Source: Thermoanaerobacterales bacterium
Lineage (GTDB): Bacteria > Actinomycetota > Acidimicrobiia > Acidimicrobiales > JACDCH01
Direction of reading: 5' to 3'
Assembly: GCA_017577565.1 (NCBI GenBank)
Contig: PKRH01000044.1
Coordinates: 1-24,508 of the forward strand
Length of the DNA stretch: 24,508 nt
Position numbers and translations under genes: made by a program. Within the stretch, counting starts at the first letter, position 1; each line of letters starts with the position of its first letter. Below are positions 1 through 9,114 of the stretch, in pieces. Below the pieces are notes generated by a model. It had not been told where the DNA came from and ran no database searches. It saw nothing but the letters and a program-made list of their open reading frames with translations.

Positions 1-30
1 CCGGGCTTGGTGCCGATCCAGGGGCTTGTA

Positions 31-68
31 GGGAACCTGGGCGTGCCCCTCCCTCCGCCAGGTTTCCC
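31..68. other. Imperfect inverted repeat in the leading non-coding stretch
   Basis: Bases 31-43 (GGGAACCTGGGCG) can pair with bases 56-68 (CGCCAGGTTTCCC), with single-base bulges and a 12-base pyrimidine-rich loop. It could be the terminator of a gene left of the window or a 5' leader structure for the DsbA-like gene. There is no U-tract. I see nothing else in bases 1-162 and no convincing promoter. Confidence 0.25.
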
Positions 69-162
69 GCCCCGGCGGCTCTCGGACGGGGAGCACGACC
101 GGACGCCGATCGGCGGCGGGCACGCCGGAATGTCCGCGGGGGCGGCGCCGTTGCACCCCGCG

Positions 163-864
163 ATGCGCGTCGAGGTCTGGTCAGACGTCGTGTGCCCGTG
201 GTGCTACGTCGGCACCCGGCGCTTCGAGCAGGCGGTCGAGCGGTTCCGGGACGACGGCGGCGGGGACGTCGAGCTCGTCCACCGCGCCTTCGAGCTCGAC
301 CCCCACGTGCCGCCCGAGGGCACCGACCTCGCCGAGCACCTGGCCCGGAAGCTCGGCGGGCGGGAGCGGGTGGCGGCCGCCCACCGCCGGCTCGCCCACA
401 TCGGCGCCGAGGTCGGCATCGAGTTCCGCTGGGAGGGCAAGCGCCGGGTCAACACCTTCGACGCCCACCGCTTGGGCGCCTGGGCGCTCGAGGTCGCCGG
501 GCCCGAGGTCCAGGCCGCGCTGCACCAGGCCCTGTTCCGCGCCTACTTCACCGACGGCGCGGACGTCGCCGACCACGGGGTGCTCGCCGGGCTGGCCGCC
601 GAGGTCGGCCTCGACCGCGACCGGGCGGCCGAGGCGCTGGCCACCGGGGCCGGCGCCGACGCCGTGCGCGCCGACGAGCAGCGGGCCCGCGAGGCGGGGA
701 TCCACGCCGTGCCGACCTTCGTCGTCGAGGGGCGGTGGACGATCCCCGGCGCCCAGGACGTCGAGACCTTCCTGGCTGTGCTGCGCCGGGCGCGCGAGCG
801 GCTCGTCGCCGCCCCGGCCCCGGAGGACGACGACGGGTGTGCGGACGGCGCCTGCACGGCGTAG
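163..864 (+). CDS. DsbA-family (FrnE-like) thioredoxin-fold oxidoreductase
   Basis: This is a 233-residue thioredoxin-fold protein of the FrnE/DsbA type, cytoplasmic because no signal peptide is visible. The N-terminus (VEVWSDVVCPWCYVGTRRFE) is the family signature, with the redox pair CPWC at residues 11-14. A helical insertion follows, then a cis-proline loop (AVPTFVV) near residue 187. FrnE-like proteins act as disulfide oxidoreductases/isomerases or, in polyketide clusters, as isomerases; the substrate here is unknown. ATG 163 was chosen because it puts the first beta strand at residue 2, as in the family. ATG 130 is in frame and would add 11 unalignable residues. The acidic C-terminal tail carries an extra CADGAC (CX4C) pair of cysteines just before the stop. 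The GH1-like gene begins 10 bases downstream, so the two are probably co-transcribed. Confidence 0.85.
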   Translation: MRVEVWSDVVCPWCYVGTRRFEQAVERFRDDGGGDVELVHRAFELDPHVPPEGTDLAEHLARKLGGRERVAAAHRRLAHIGAEVGIEFRWEGKRRVNTFDAHRLGAWALEVAGPEVQAALHQALFRAYFTDGADVADHGVLAGLAAEVGLDRDRAAEALATGAGADAVRADEQRAREAGIHAVPTFVVEGRWTIPGAQDVETFLAVLRRARERLVAAPAPEDDDGCADGACTA

Positions 865-874
865 GACGCAGGGG

Positions 875-2014
875 ATGGCGCGCACCGGCACCGATCCCGA
901 CACGACGACCGGACGCCCCTGGTGGGGGACCGCGGCGGCGGCCACCCAGTGCGAGGGCGCGGCGCCCCGCTCGGACTGGGCGCGGTGGGAGGCCGAGGGC
1001 CGCGTCCCCGCCTCCGGGGACGGCAACGGCTTCCGCACCCGCTTCGAGGACGACCTCGCCCTCCTCGCCGGCCACGGGCTCCGCCACCACCGCCTGACCG
1101 TCGAGTGGGCCCGGCTCGAGCCCCACCCCGGCCGCTGGCACGAGGACGAGGTCACCCACCTGCGCCGGGTCCTCACCGCCGCCCGCGACGCCGGCGTCGA
1201 GGTCTGGGTGTGCCTGCTGCACGGCACCGCCCCCGGCTGGTTCACCGACGACGAGCGGGGGTGGCTCGACGACCGGGCCGTGCTGCGGTGGGCCCGCCAC
1301 GTCGACCGGGTGGCCGAGGCGATCGGCGACCTGGTCGCCGGCTGGGTGCCGATCCACGAGCCCGAGCTGACCGCCCGCCTCGGCTACGGCGAGGGGCTGT
1401 TCCCGCCGGGCCGGCGCGACGAGGACGACGAGCGCACGGCCCGCACCGCCCTGCTGGCCGCCGAGGCCGAGGCGGCCCGGCTGCTCCGCAGCGGTCCGGC
1501 ACCGGTGGCCGTCACCGCCCGCCCCGGCGTCGAGCGCCACGGCGACGACCTGCTCGTCGTCGCCGCGCCCGTCGACGAGCTCGCCCGGGCGCTGGAGCGG
1601 GCGGCCGAGGTCGCCGAGGACGCCCGGTTCCTCGTCCTGACCGGCGACCCGGCGGCCGGGGAGGCGGCCGGCGCCCCGCCCGGGGCGGAGAGGGACGGGG
1701 CCGGCCCCGGCGAGGAGCAGGTCGAGGAGGAGGACGAGGAGGGAGAGGGCGCGCGGCCCGAGGCCGAGGAGCGGCGCGCCGAGCGGCTGCAGCGGGCCGT
1801 CGAGGCCGTCGACGACGCGGTCGCCGGTGGCCTGCGCGTCGTCGGCGCCTGGCACCAGCCGGCGATCGACGGCTACGAGTGGCACCGCGGCTTCGCCGCC
1901 AGGCTCGGGCTGTTCGACCGCGACCGCGAGCCCCGCCCGGCGCTGGAGGTGCTGCCGGTGGAGCGGGGGTCGCCGGCGACGAGCGGCTCGGCCGGTCAGG
2001 ACCGGGACCGGTAG
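875..2014 (+). CDS. Shortened GH1 (beta-glucosidase-like) protein, probably catalytically altered
   Basis: This 379-residue protein has clear glycoside hydrolase family 1 landmarks. It has the entry motif GTAAAATQCEG (residues 18-28), the 'RLTVEWARLEPHPG' strand (73-86), and WVPIHEPE with the acid/base Glu162 (the NEP motif, here HEP). The C-terminal block IDGYEWHRGFAARLGLFDRDRE (331-352) corresponds to LLDNFEWxxGYxxRFGL. GH1 enzymes are usually about 440-480 residues. Here the stretch between the acid/base and the nucleophile motif is roughly 95 residues rather than about 190. The nucleophile motif ITENG aligns with LTGDP (255-259), so the nucleophilic Glu seems to be absent. A Glu/Asp-rich low-complexity run (about 279-300) follows. 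ATG 875 was preferred over 839, which overlaps the upstream gene. The last 19 bases overlap the convergent AAA+ gene. The fold assignment is firm; beta-glycosidase activity is doubtful. Confidence 0.75.
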   Translation: MARTGTDPDTTTGRPWWGTAAAATQCEGAAPRSDWARWEAEGRVPASGDGNGFRTRFEDDLALLAGHGLRHHRLTVEWARLEPHPGRWHEDEVTHLRRVLTAARDAGVEVWVCLLHGTAPGWFTDDERGWLDDRAVLRWARHVDRVAEAIGDLVAGWVPIHEPELTARLGYGEGLFPPGRRDEDDERTARTALLAAEAEAARLLRSGPAPVAVTARPGVERHGDDLLVVAAPVDELARALERAAEVAEDARFLVLTGDPAAGEAAGAPPGAERDGAGPGEEQVEEEDEEGEGARPEAEERRAERLQRAVEAVDDAVAGGLRVVGAWHQPAIDGYEWHRGFAARLGLFDRDREPRPALEVLPVERGSPATSGSAGQDRDR

Positions 2015-3408
2015 GTCGCCCGGCCGTCGACCGCGTCCTTGTTGAGGCGCTTGCTCAGGTGCAGGCCCTCGAGGACCAGCTCGACGGCGCTGGCCACCGC
2101 CGCCGGGCTCTCGTCCCCGTCGCACAGCGGGCGGACGACGTCCCGCAGCTCCGGCACCTCCTCGACGAGGCGGGCCAGCTCGGGCGAGGTGACGTCCTCG
2201 CCGGTGTGCACGACCCGCCCGTCGTCGAAGGCGGCGACGACCGGGCGGAGGGCGCCGAGGTCGACGGCCTCCTTGAACACGGTGAGCACCGCCGAGCGCA
2301 GCAGGTGCTCGGCGATCTGCTCCTCGCGGCCGTCGTCGAGCGCCTCGATCTCGACCTTGCCCATCGTCGAGGCGGTGAGCGCCTCGAGGTCGGACACCCG
2401 GGGGCTGACGTCGCGCTCGCCGTGGCGCAGGGCCCGGCGGATGGCGTTGGCCACCATGACCTCGTGGTTGGCCACGGTCAGCCGCACCGACACCCCCGAG
2501 CGCTGGTTGATGTGCGGGCTCTCGCGGGCCAGCTGGCTGAGCGTGGCCACGATGCGGGTCATGTGGTCGGGCACGGTGACCCGCACGCCCTCGACGTCGA
2601 ACGGGCGGGACTCCTGGAGGGCGATCGCCACCTCGGTGTCGACGTCGAGCGGGTAGTGGGTGCGGATCTGGCTGCCGAAGCGGTCCTTCAGCGGGGTGAT
2701 GATCCGGCCCCGGTTCGTGTAGTCCTCGGGGTTGGCCGAGGCGACGAGCAGCACGTCGAGGGGCAGGCGGATCTTGTAGCCCCGCACCTGGACGTCGCGC
2801 TCCTCGAGCACGTTGAGCAGGCCGACCTGGATGCGCTCGGCGAGGTCGGGCAGCTCGTTGATGGCGAAGATCCCCCGGTTCGTCCGGGGCACGAGGCCGT
2901 AGTGGATGGTCAGCTCGTCGGACAGGTAGCGGCCCTCGGCCACCCGGATGGGGTCGACCTCGCCGATGAGGTCGGCGATCGAGGTGTCCGGCGTGGCCAG
3001 CTTCTCGCCGAACCGCTGCTCGCGGTGGACCCAGGCGATGGGCGTGTCGTCCCCCTCGGCGGCCACGAGGTCGCGGGCGTAGCGCGACACCGGGTTGAAG
3101 GGGTCGTCGTTGATCTCGCTGCCGGCGACGATCGGCATCCACTCGTCGAGCAGGCCGACGAGGGCGCGGATCATGCGGGTCTTCGCCTGCCCCCGCTCGC
3201 CCAGGAAGATGATGTCGTGCCCGGCGAGCAGGGCGTTCTCGAGCTGGGGCAGGACCGTGTCCTCGTAGCCGAGCACCGACGGGATGAGCTGCTCCCCGGC
3301 GGCGATGCGGGCGACGGCGTTGCGGCGGATCTCCTCCTTCACCGGGACGGAGGTCCAGCCCGAGGCCCGGAGCTCGCCCAGGGTGGCAGGCCGTGGTGCG
3401 TCCGACAT
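1996..3408 (-). CDS. MoxR / magnesium-chelatase ChlI-like AAA+ ATPase
   Basis: This 470-residue AAA+ ATPase resembles the magnesium chelatase I subunit and MoxR chaperones. It has Walker A GERGQAKT (residues 70-77), Walker B GIFAINELPDL (179-189) with the helix-2 insert typical of this clade, a sensor-1 region SANPEDYTNRG (224-234) and a probable arginine-finger segment LKDRFG (240-245). A long C-terminal helical lid region follows. Such proteins usually pair with a VWA-domain partner to remodel targets or insert metals. No VWA gene is visible in the window, and no chlorophyll genes accompany it. The ATG at 3408 was chosen because a TAGGTT -10 box lies just upstream, suggesting a leaderless transcript. 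A TTG at 3417 is in frame. The 3' end overlaps the convergent GH1-like gene by 19 bases, leaving no space for a terminator. Confidence 0.85.
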   Translation of the reverse strand: MSDAPRPATLGELRASGWTSVPVKEEIRRNAVARIAAGEQLIPSVLGYEDTVLPQLENALLAGHDIIFLGERGQAKTRMIRALVGLLDEWMPIVAGSEINDDPFNPVSRYARDLVAAEGDDTPIAWVHREQRFGEKLATPDTSIADLIGEVDPIRVAEGRYLSDELTIHYGLVPRTNRGIFAINELPDLAERIQVGLLNVLEERDVQVRGYKIRLPLDVLLVASANPEDYTNRGRIITPLKDRFGSQIRTHYPLDVDTEVAIALQESRPFDVEGVRVTVPDHMTRIVATLSQLARESPHINQRSGVSVRLTVANHEVMVANAIRRALRHGERDVSPRVSDLEALTASTMGKVEIEALDDGREEQIAEHLLRSAVLTVFKEAVDLGALRPVVAAFDDGRVVHTGEDVTSPELARLVEEVPELRDVVRPLCDGDESPAAVASAVELVLEGLHLSKRLNKDAVDGRATYRSRS

Positions 3409-3415
3409 GCGCGCC

Positions 3416-3421
3416 AACCTA
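3416..3421 (-). promoter_or_regulatory. Candidate -10 box for the AAA+ ATPase gene
   Basis: On the minus strand the sequence reads TAGGTT, with the ATG starting 8 bases downstream at 3408. This spacing places the transcript start at or beside the start codon, as in actinobacterial leaderless genes. No -35 box is evident. Confidence 0.4.
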
Positions 3422-3463
3422 CCGGACCCCTGCCGCGACGCGTGCCCCCGCCCGGGGCGGCAC

Positions 3464-3469
3464 TAGCCT
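3464..3469 (+). promoter_or_regulatory. Candidate -10 box for the GH2-like gene
   Basis: TAGCCT lies 10 bases before the ATG at 3480, again fitting a leaderless transcript. It faces the ATPase promoter across about 40 bases, so the two divergent promoters share one short control region (3409-3479). Confidence 0.4.
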
Positions 3470-3479
3470 GCCCGGCACC

Positions 3480-5699
3480 ATGGACGCGGCGCCCGGAACG
3501 CAGCGCGACCTGGCCGACGGCTGGCGTGCGGCCGAGGCCGACGAGCACCTCCGGCGGTCGTACACCGACCACGACTTCGACGACGACGACTGGCAGGAGG
3601 TCCGGGTGCCCGGGCACTGGCGCTCGTCGCCCGCCTTCGCCGGCTCCGACGGCCCGGTCCTGCACCGGTGCCGCTTCGAGGCGCCGCCGCCCCCGGCCGG
3701 CCGGCGGGCCTGGCTGACCTTCGAGGGCATCTTCTACCAGGGCGACGTCTGGCTCGACGGCGGCTACCTGGGCGACACCGAGGGCTACTTCGTCCCCCAC
3801 ACCTTCGAGGTCACCGACGCCCTCCGGGCCCGGTCGGAGCACGCGCTCGCCGTCGAGGTCACCTGCCCGGCCCAGCCGGCCGCGCCCCGCCGGGCCCTCA
3901 CCGGCGCCTTCCAGGCCGCCCCCTGGCTCGACCCGGCCTGGAACCCCGGGGGCATCTGGCGACCCGTCCGGCTGCACGAGACCGGGCCGGTCCGCATCGC
4001 CGCCCTGCGGGTCGTGTGCGCCGAGGCGACGAGCGAGCGGGCCGTGCTCCGGTGGCACGCCGTGCTCGACAGCGACGACGCCCGGCGGGTGCGGCTGCGC
4101 ACCGAGGTCGGCGGCGTCGACCACGAGGTCGACCAGCCGCTGGCCGCCGGGGACAACGAGGTGCGCTGGACGGTGACCATCGAGCGGCCGGTGCTGTGGT
4201 GGCCCCGGGCCCTGGGCGACCCCGCCCTCCACGACGTGCGGGTCGCCGTGCTCCTGGCGCCCGGCGACGGCCCCGGCGACGGGGCGCCCGACGAGGCCGC
4301 CGGCCCCGGCGGCGCCCGGGCAGCGGTCGTCAGCGACGAGCGGCGCCTGCGCACCGGCCTGCGCTCGGTGCAGCTGCGGCGCTGGGTCGCCCGGGTCAAC
4401 GGCGAGCGGCTGTTCCTCAAGGGCGCCCTCCTCGGCCCCACCCGCCAGGCCCTCGGCGAGGCGCCGGGCGACGAGGTGCGGCGCGACGTCGAGCGGGCCG
4501 TCGACGCCGGCCTCGACCTGCTGCGGGTCCACGGGCACGTCGCCCGGCCCGAGCTGTACGAGGCGGCGGACGAGCGCGGGCTGCTGCTGTGGCAGGACAT
4601 GCCGCTCGTCGGGCCCTACCTGCGGGGCATCCGCCGGCAGGCCGCCCGCCAGGCCCGGGCCATGGTCGACCTGCTGGGCCACCACCCCTCGATCGCGCTC
4701 TGGTGCGGGCACGACGCCCCCACCGCCGACCCGGCCGCGGTGCCCGACGAACCCACCGGCGCCGGGGCCGACGCCCTCCGCCGGCTGGCGGGCCAGCAGC
4801 TGCCGACCTGGAACCGCACGGTGCTCGACGGCTCGGTCCGCCGGGCGCTGCACAAGGCCGACGGCTCCCGCCCGGTCGTGCCCCACTCGGGCGTCGCCCC
4901 CCACCTCCCCCAGCTCGAGGGCACCGACACCCACCTGTCGCTCGGCTGGCTCGTGGGCGACGAGCGCGACCTGCCCGACCTCGCCCGCCGGCTGCCCCGG
5001 CTCGTGCGGTTCGTGACCGAGCCCGGCCCCGAGTCCCTGCCCTCCGGCGACAGCGCCGGCTTCGCCGCACCCGAGCGGTGGCCCGACCTCGACTGGGAGG
5101 GCCTGGAGCGGCGCCACGGCCTGCACCGCGCCCTGCTCGCCCGGCGGGTCCCGCCCGACGGCTACGCCACCTTCGACGGCTGGCGGGACGCCACCCAGCG
5201 CTACCAGGCCACCGTCGTGCGCCGGCATGTCGAGGAGCTGCGGCGCCTGAAGTACCGGCCGACGGGCGGGTTCGCCGTCGGGCTGCTGGCCGACGCCCGC
5301 CCGGCGGTCTCCCCCGCCCTGCTCGACCACCACCGCCGCCCGAAGGCGGCCTACGAGGCGCTGCGCGACGCCTGCCGCCCGGTCATCGTCGTCGCCGACC
5401 GCCTGCCGGCCACCGTGCCGGCGGGCACCCCGCTGGCCCTCGACGTCCACGTCGTGTCCGACCTGCGGGTGCCGATCGAGGGCGCCCGGGTGACGGCCGA
5501 GCTGTCCTGGCCCGGGGGCCGCCACGCCTGGCACTGGGCCGGCGACGTCGGCCCCGACGAGTGCGTGCGGGTCGGCACCGTCCAGGCGGTGGCCCCCGCG
5601 CTCGACGAGTCGACCGCCGGCACGCTCGCCCTCGACCTGCGGCTCCGCCTGCCCGGCGGCGAGCTCGTCACCAACCGCTACGAGGCCCGCCTCACCTGA
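3480..5699 (+). CDS. GH2 (beta-mannosidase/beta-galactosidase-like) protein with altered acid/base site
   Basis: This 739-residue protein has glycoside hydrolase family 2 architecture. An N-terminal sugar-binding jelly roll (residues about 1-170) contains VPGHW and WLDGGYLGDTEGYFVPHTFEVT. An immunoglobulin-like domain follows (about 171-300), then a TIM barrel with LRVHGHVARPELYEAADERG and LLLWQDMP, and a C-terminal beta domain. The nucleophile motif RFVTEPGPESLPS (E514) matches the mannosidase SEFGFQSLPS. The acid/base motif HPSIxLWCGxNE appears instead as HPSIALWCGHDA (residues 406-413), so the expected Glu is an Ala with Asp412 just before it. No signal peptide is seen, so it is likely cytoplasmic. 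It is separated from the GNAT gene by 33 bases. It is either an inactive or repurposed GH2, or one that uses a different acid. Confidence 0.8.
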   Translation: MDAAPGTQRDLADGWRAAEADEHLRRSYTDHDFDDDDWQEVRVPGHWRSSPAFAGSDGPVLHRCRFEAPPPPAGRRAWLTFEGIFYQGDVWLDGGYLGDTEGYFVPHTFEVTDALRARSEHALAVEVTCPAQPAAPRRALTGAFQAAPWLDPAWNPGGIWRPVRLHETGPVRIAALRVVCAEATSERAVLRWHAVLDSDDARRVRLRTEVGGVDHEVDQPLAAGDNEVRWTVTIERPVLWWPRALGDPALHDVRVAVLLAPGDGPGDGAPDEAAGPGGARAAVVSDERRLRTGLRSVQLRRWVARVNGERLFLKGALLGPTRQALGEAPGDEVRRDVERAVDAGLDLLRVHGHVARPELYEAADERGLLLWQDMPLVGPYLRGIRRQAARQARAMVDLLGHHPSIALWCGHDAPTADPAAVPDEPTGAGADALRRLAGQQLPTWNRTVLDGSVRRALHKADGSRPVVPHSGVAPHLPQLEGTDTHLSLGWLVGDERDLPDLARRLPRLVRFVTEPGPESLPSGDSAGFAAPERWPDLDWEGLERRHGLHRALLARRVPPDGYATFDGWRDATQRYQATVVRRHVEELRRLKYRPTGGFAVGLLADARPAVSPALLDHHRRPKAAYEALRDACRPVIVVADRLPATVPAGTPLALDVHVVSDLRVPIEGARVTAELSWPGGRHAWHWAGDVGPDECVRVGTVQAVAPALDESTAGTLALDLRLRLPGGELVTNRYEARLT

Positions 5700-5728
5700 A
5701 TTCCCCGGCGCGACCGTGCGGGCCCGGC

Positions 5729-5734
5729 CACAAT
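5729..5734 (+). promoter_or_regulatory. Weak candidate -10 box for the acetyltransferase gene
   Basis: CACAAT precedes the GNAT gene and overlaps its first ATG (5733). If it is used, the transcript would begin near the in-frame GTG at 5742, which would then be the leaderless start. No -35 box is seen. Confidence 0.2.
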
Positions 5735-6296
5735 GGGCGCGGTGAGCGCGCCCGCCACGCAGCAGCTCGTCGTCCGGCGCTGGGAGCCCGACGACGTCCC
5801 CGCGCTCCACGAGGCCGTCCTCGACAGCATCGAGCACCTGCGGCCCTGGATGCCGTGGATCGCGAAGGAGCCGCTCGGCCTGGAGGAGCGGCGGCAGCTC
5901 GTGGCCGGCTGGATCGCGTCGTGGGAGACGGGCGACCGCCTCTGCGGCCTGTTCGTCGGCGACCGGGTGGTCGGCTGCGCCGGGCTGCACGACCGCATCG
6001 GCCCGACCGGCCGGGAGATCGGCTACTGGGTGCGGGCCGGCGAGACCGGCCGGGGCTACGCCACGGCGGCCGCCCGCACGCTCACCGACATGGCCTTCAC
6101 CATGCCGGGGATCGCCCGGGTCGAGATCCAGCACGACGTCGCCAACGTGGCCAGCGGCCGGGTCCCGGCCAAGCTCGGCTTCACCCCGGTCCGGGAGGTG
6201 CCGCACGTCCCCGAGGCCCCCGGGGAGAGCGGGATCCGGCGCGTCTGGCGCGTCGAGCGCGACCGCTGGTGGGCCCGGCGCGCCGACCTGGGCTGA
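5733..6296 (+). CDS. GNAT N-acetyltransferase, RimJ/RimL-like
   Basis: This 187-residue protein is a GCN5-related acetyltransferase of the RimJ/RimL-like group, which uses acetyl-CoA to acetylate an amine such as a protein N-terminus or a small molecule. The signature region is REIGYWVRAGETGRGYATAAARTL (residues 94-117), containing the acetyl-CoA pyrophosphate loop (RGYATAA). It is followed by IARVEIQHDVANVASGRVPAKLGF (127-150), the classic 'N..S..vaeklGF' end. The N-terminal HLRPWMPW is also typical of the RimJ-type group. The start could be ATG 5733 or GTG 5742. The gene sits alone between the GH2-like gene and the sdh operon, so its neighbours give no hint of the substrate. Confidence 0.85.
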   Translation: MGAVSAPATQQLVVRRWEPDDVPALHEAVLDSIEHLRPWMPWIAKEPLGLEERRQLVAGWIASWETGDRLCGLFVGDRVVGCAGLHDRIGPTGREIGYWVRAGETGRGYATAAARTLTDMAFTMPGIARVEIQHDVANVASGRVPAKLGFTPVREVPHVPEAPGESGIRRVWRVERDRWWARRADLG

Positions 6297-6322
6297 TTTC
6301 CTGGCCCGCGGAGCGGGAGGAC

Positions 6323-6328
6323 TACCGT
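6323..6328 (+). promoter_or_regulatory. Candidate -10 box for the sdhCAB operon
   Basis: TACCGT lies 48 bases before the sdhC ATG, in the 80-base gap after the acetyltransferase gene. A poor -35 candidate (TTCCTG, 6298-6303) stands about 19 bases upstream. The resulting leader would be about 40 bases and contains a GGAGG at 6361-6365. Confidence 0.35.
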
Positions 6329-6376
6329 CTGCGCCAGGACGGATGACGAGCCCCGTTCCGGGAGGCTGAACGAGCG

Positions 6377-7194
6377 ATGCAGACGATGGAGCGACAGCGC
6401 GTCGCCCCGGTGCACCCCCGCCCCCGCCGCCCCGCTCCCTGGCCCGTCGAGTTCTACCGCTCGACGGTCGGGATGAAGTGGGTGATGGCGGTCAGCGGCA
6501 TCTTCCTCATGGGCTACGTGTTCCTCCACATGCTGGGGAACCTGAAGCTCTACATGGGCGCCGACGACATCAACCACTACGGCGAGTTCCTGCGCGACCT
6601 GCTGGTGCCGATCTTCCCCCGCACGGTCACGCTGTGGCTGCTGCGGATCGGCCTGATCCTGGCCTTCTTCTTCCACGTCCACTCCGCCTACCGGCTGACC
6701 CGCATCAACCGCCGGGCCCGCGCCGAGGGCGGCTACATCTCCAAGCGCGACTACCAGGCCGCCACCATCGCCAGCCGCTCGATGCGGATGACCGGCGTCG
6801 TCATCCTGCTCTTCGTGCTCTGGCACCTGGCCGACCTCACCTGGGGCACGGCCAACCCCGACTTCGTGCGGGGCGACGTCTACCGCAACGTCGTGGCCAG
6901 CTTCGAGCGGCCGGTGGTCTCGCTCATCTACATCGTCGCCAACATCGCCCTGGGCCTCCACCTCTTCCACGGGGCCTGGTCGATGTTCCAGAGCCTCGGC
7001 CTGAACAACCCGCGCTGGAACTCGGTGCGCCGGGGCTTCGCCGCCGGCTTCGCCGGCATCGTCATGGTCGGGAACCTCAGCTTCCCGATCGCCGTGCTCA
7101 CGGGTGTCATCAGCGCCGACGACAACCCCGACTGCCGGGTCGTCGACGGCGTCATCGAGACCTGCGAGCTCTACGCCGGAGAGGGTGAGGGCTG

Positions 7195-7195
<1 letters not shown>
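6377..7195 (+). CDS. sdhC: Succinate dehydrogenase cytochrome b subunit (type B, di-heme anchor)
   Basis: This 272-residue membrane anchor of succinate:quinone oxidoreductase binds heme b and passes electrons from the iron-sulfur subunit to quinone. Five hydrophobic helices are visible (about residues 33-53, 84-104, 139-155, 179-199, 222-245), the arrangement of the single-polypeptide b558-type anchor; accordingly no sdhD gene follows. Candidate heme-ligand histidines sit in the helices: H51 (VFLHMLGN), H100/H102 (FFHVHSAYR), H150 (LWHLADL) and H195/H198 (LGLHLFHGAWS). A GGAGG lies 11 bases before ATG 6377; ATG 6386 is an alternative. The stop overlaps the sdhA ATG by one base (TGATG). The C-terminal tail carries two cysteines (DCRVVDGVIETCEL) that could form an external disulfide. 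Confidence 0.95.

Positions 7196-9110
<1,915 letters not shown>

Positions 9111-9114
<4 letters not shown>

Noticed and set aside
7..162. Upstream extension of the DsbA-like protein to position 7
   Set aside because: The extra 52 residues are Pro/Gly-rich, resemble no family member, and cover an inverted repeat. The family N-terminus begins right at ATG 163.
1715..1750. GA-rich repeat tract as a regulatory repeat
   Set aside because: It encodes the Glu/Asp-rich run inside the GH1-like protein in frame and shows no regular period.
548..3142. A very long minus-strand open frame through the first 3 kb
   Set aside because: It is an Arg/Pro/Gly-rich frame antisense to the DsbA-like and GH1-like genes and out of frame with the ATPase. 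It has no recognisable motifs and arises from high GC content.
3339..6206. A 955-codon minus-strand open frame opposite the GH2-like gene
   Set aside because: It is low-complexity antisense translation with no domain. The plus strand carries clear GH2 and GNAT signatures.
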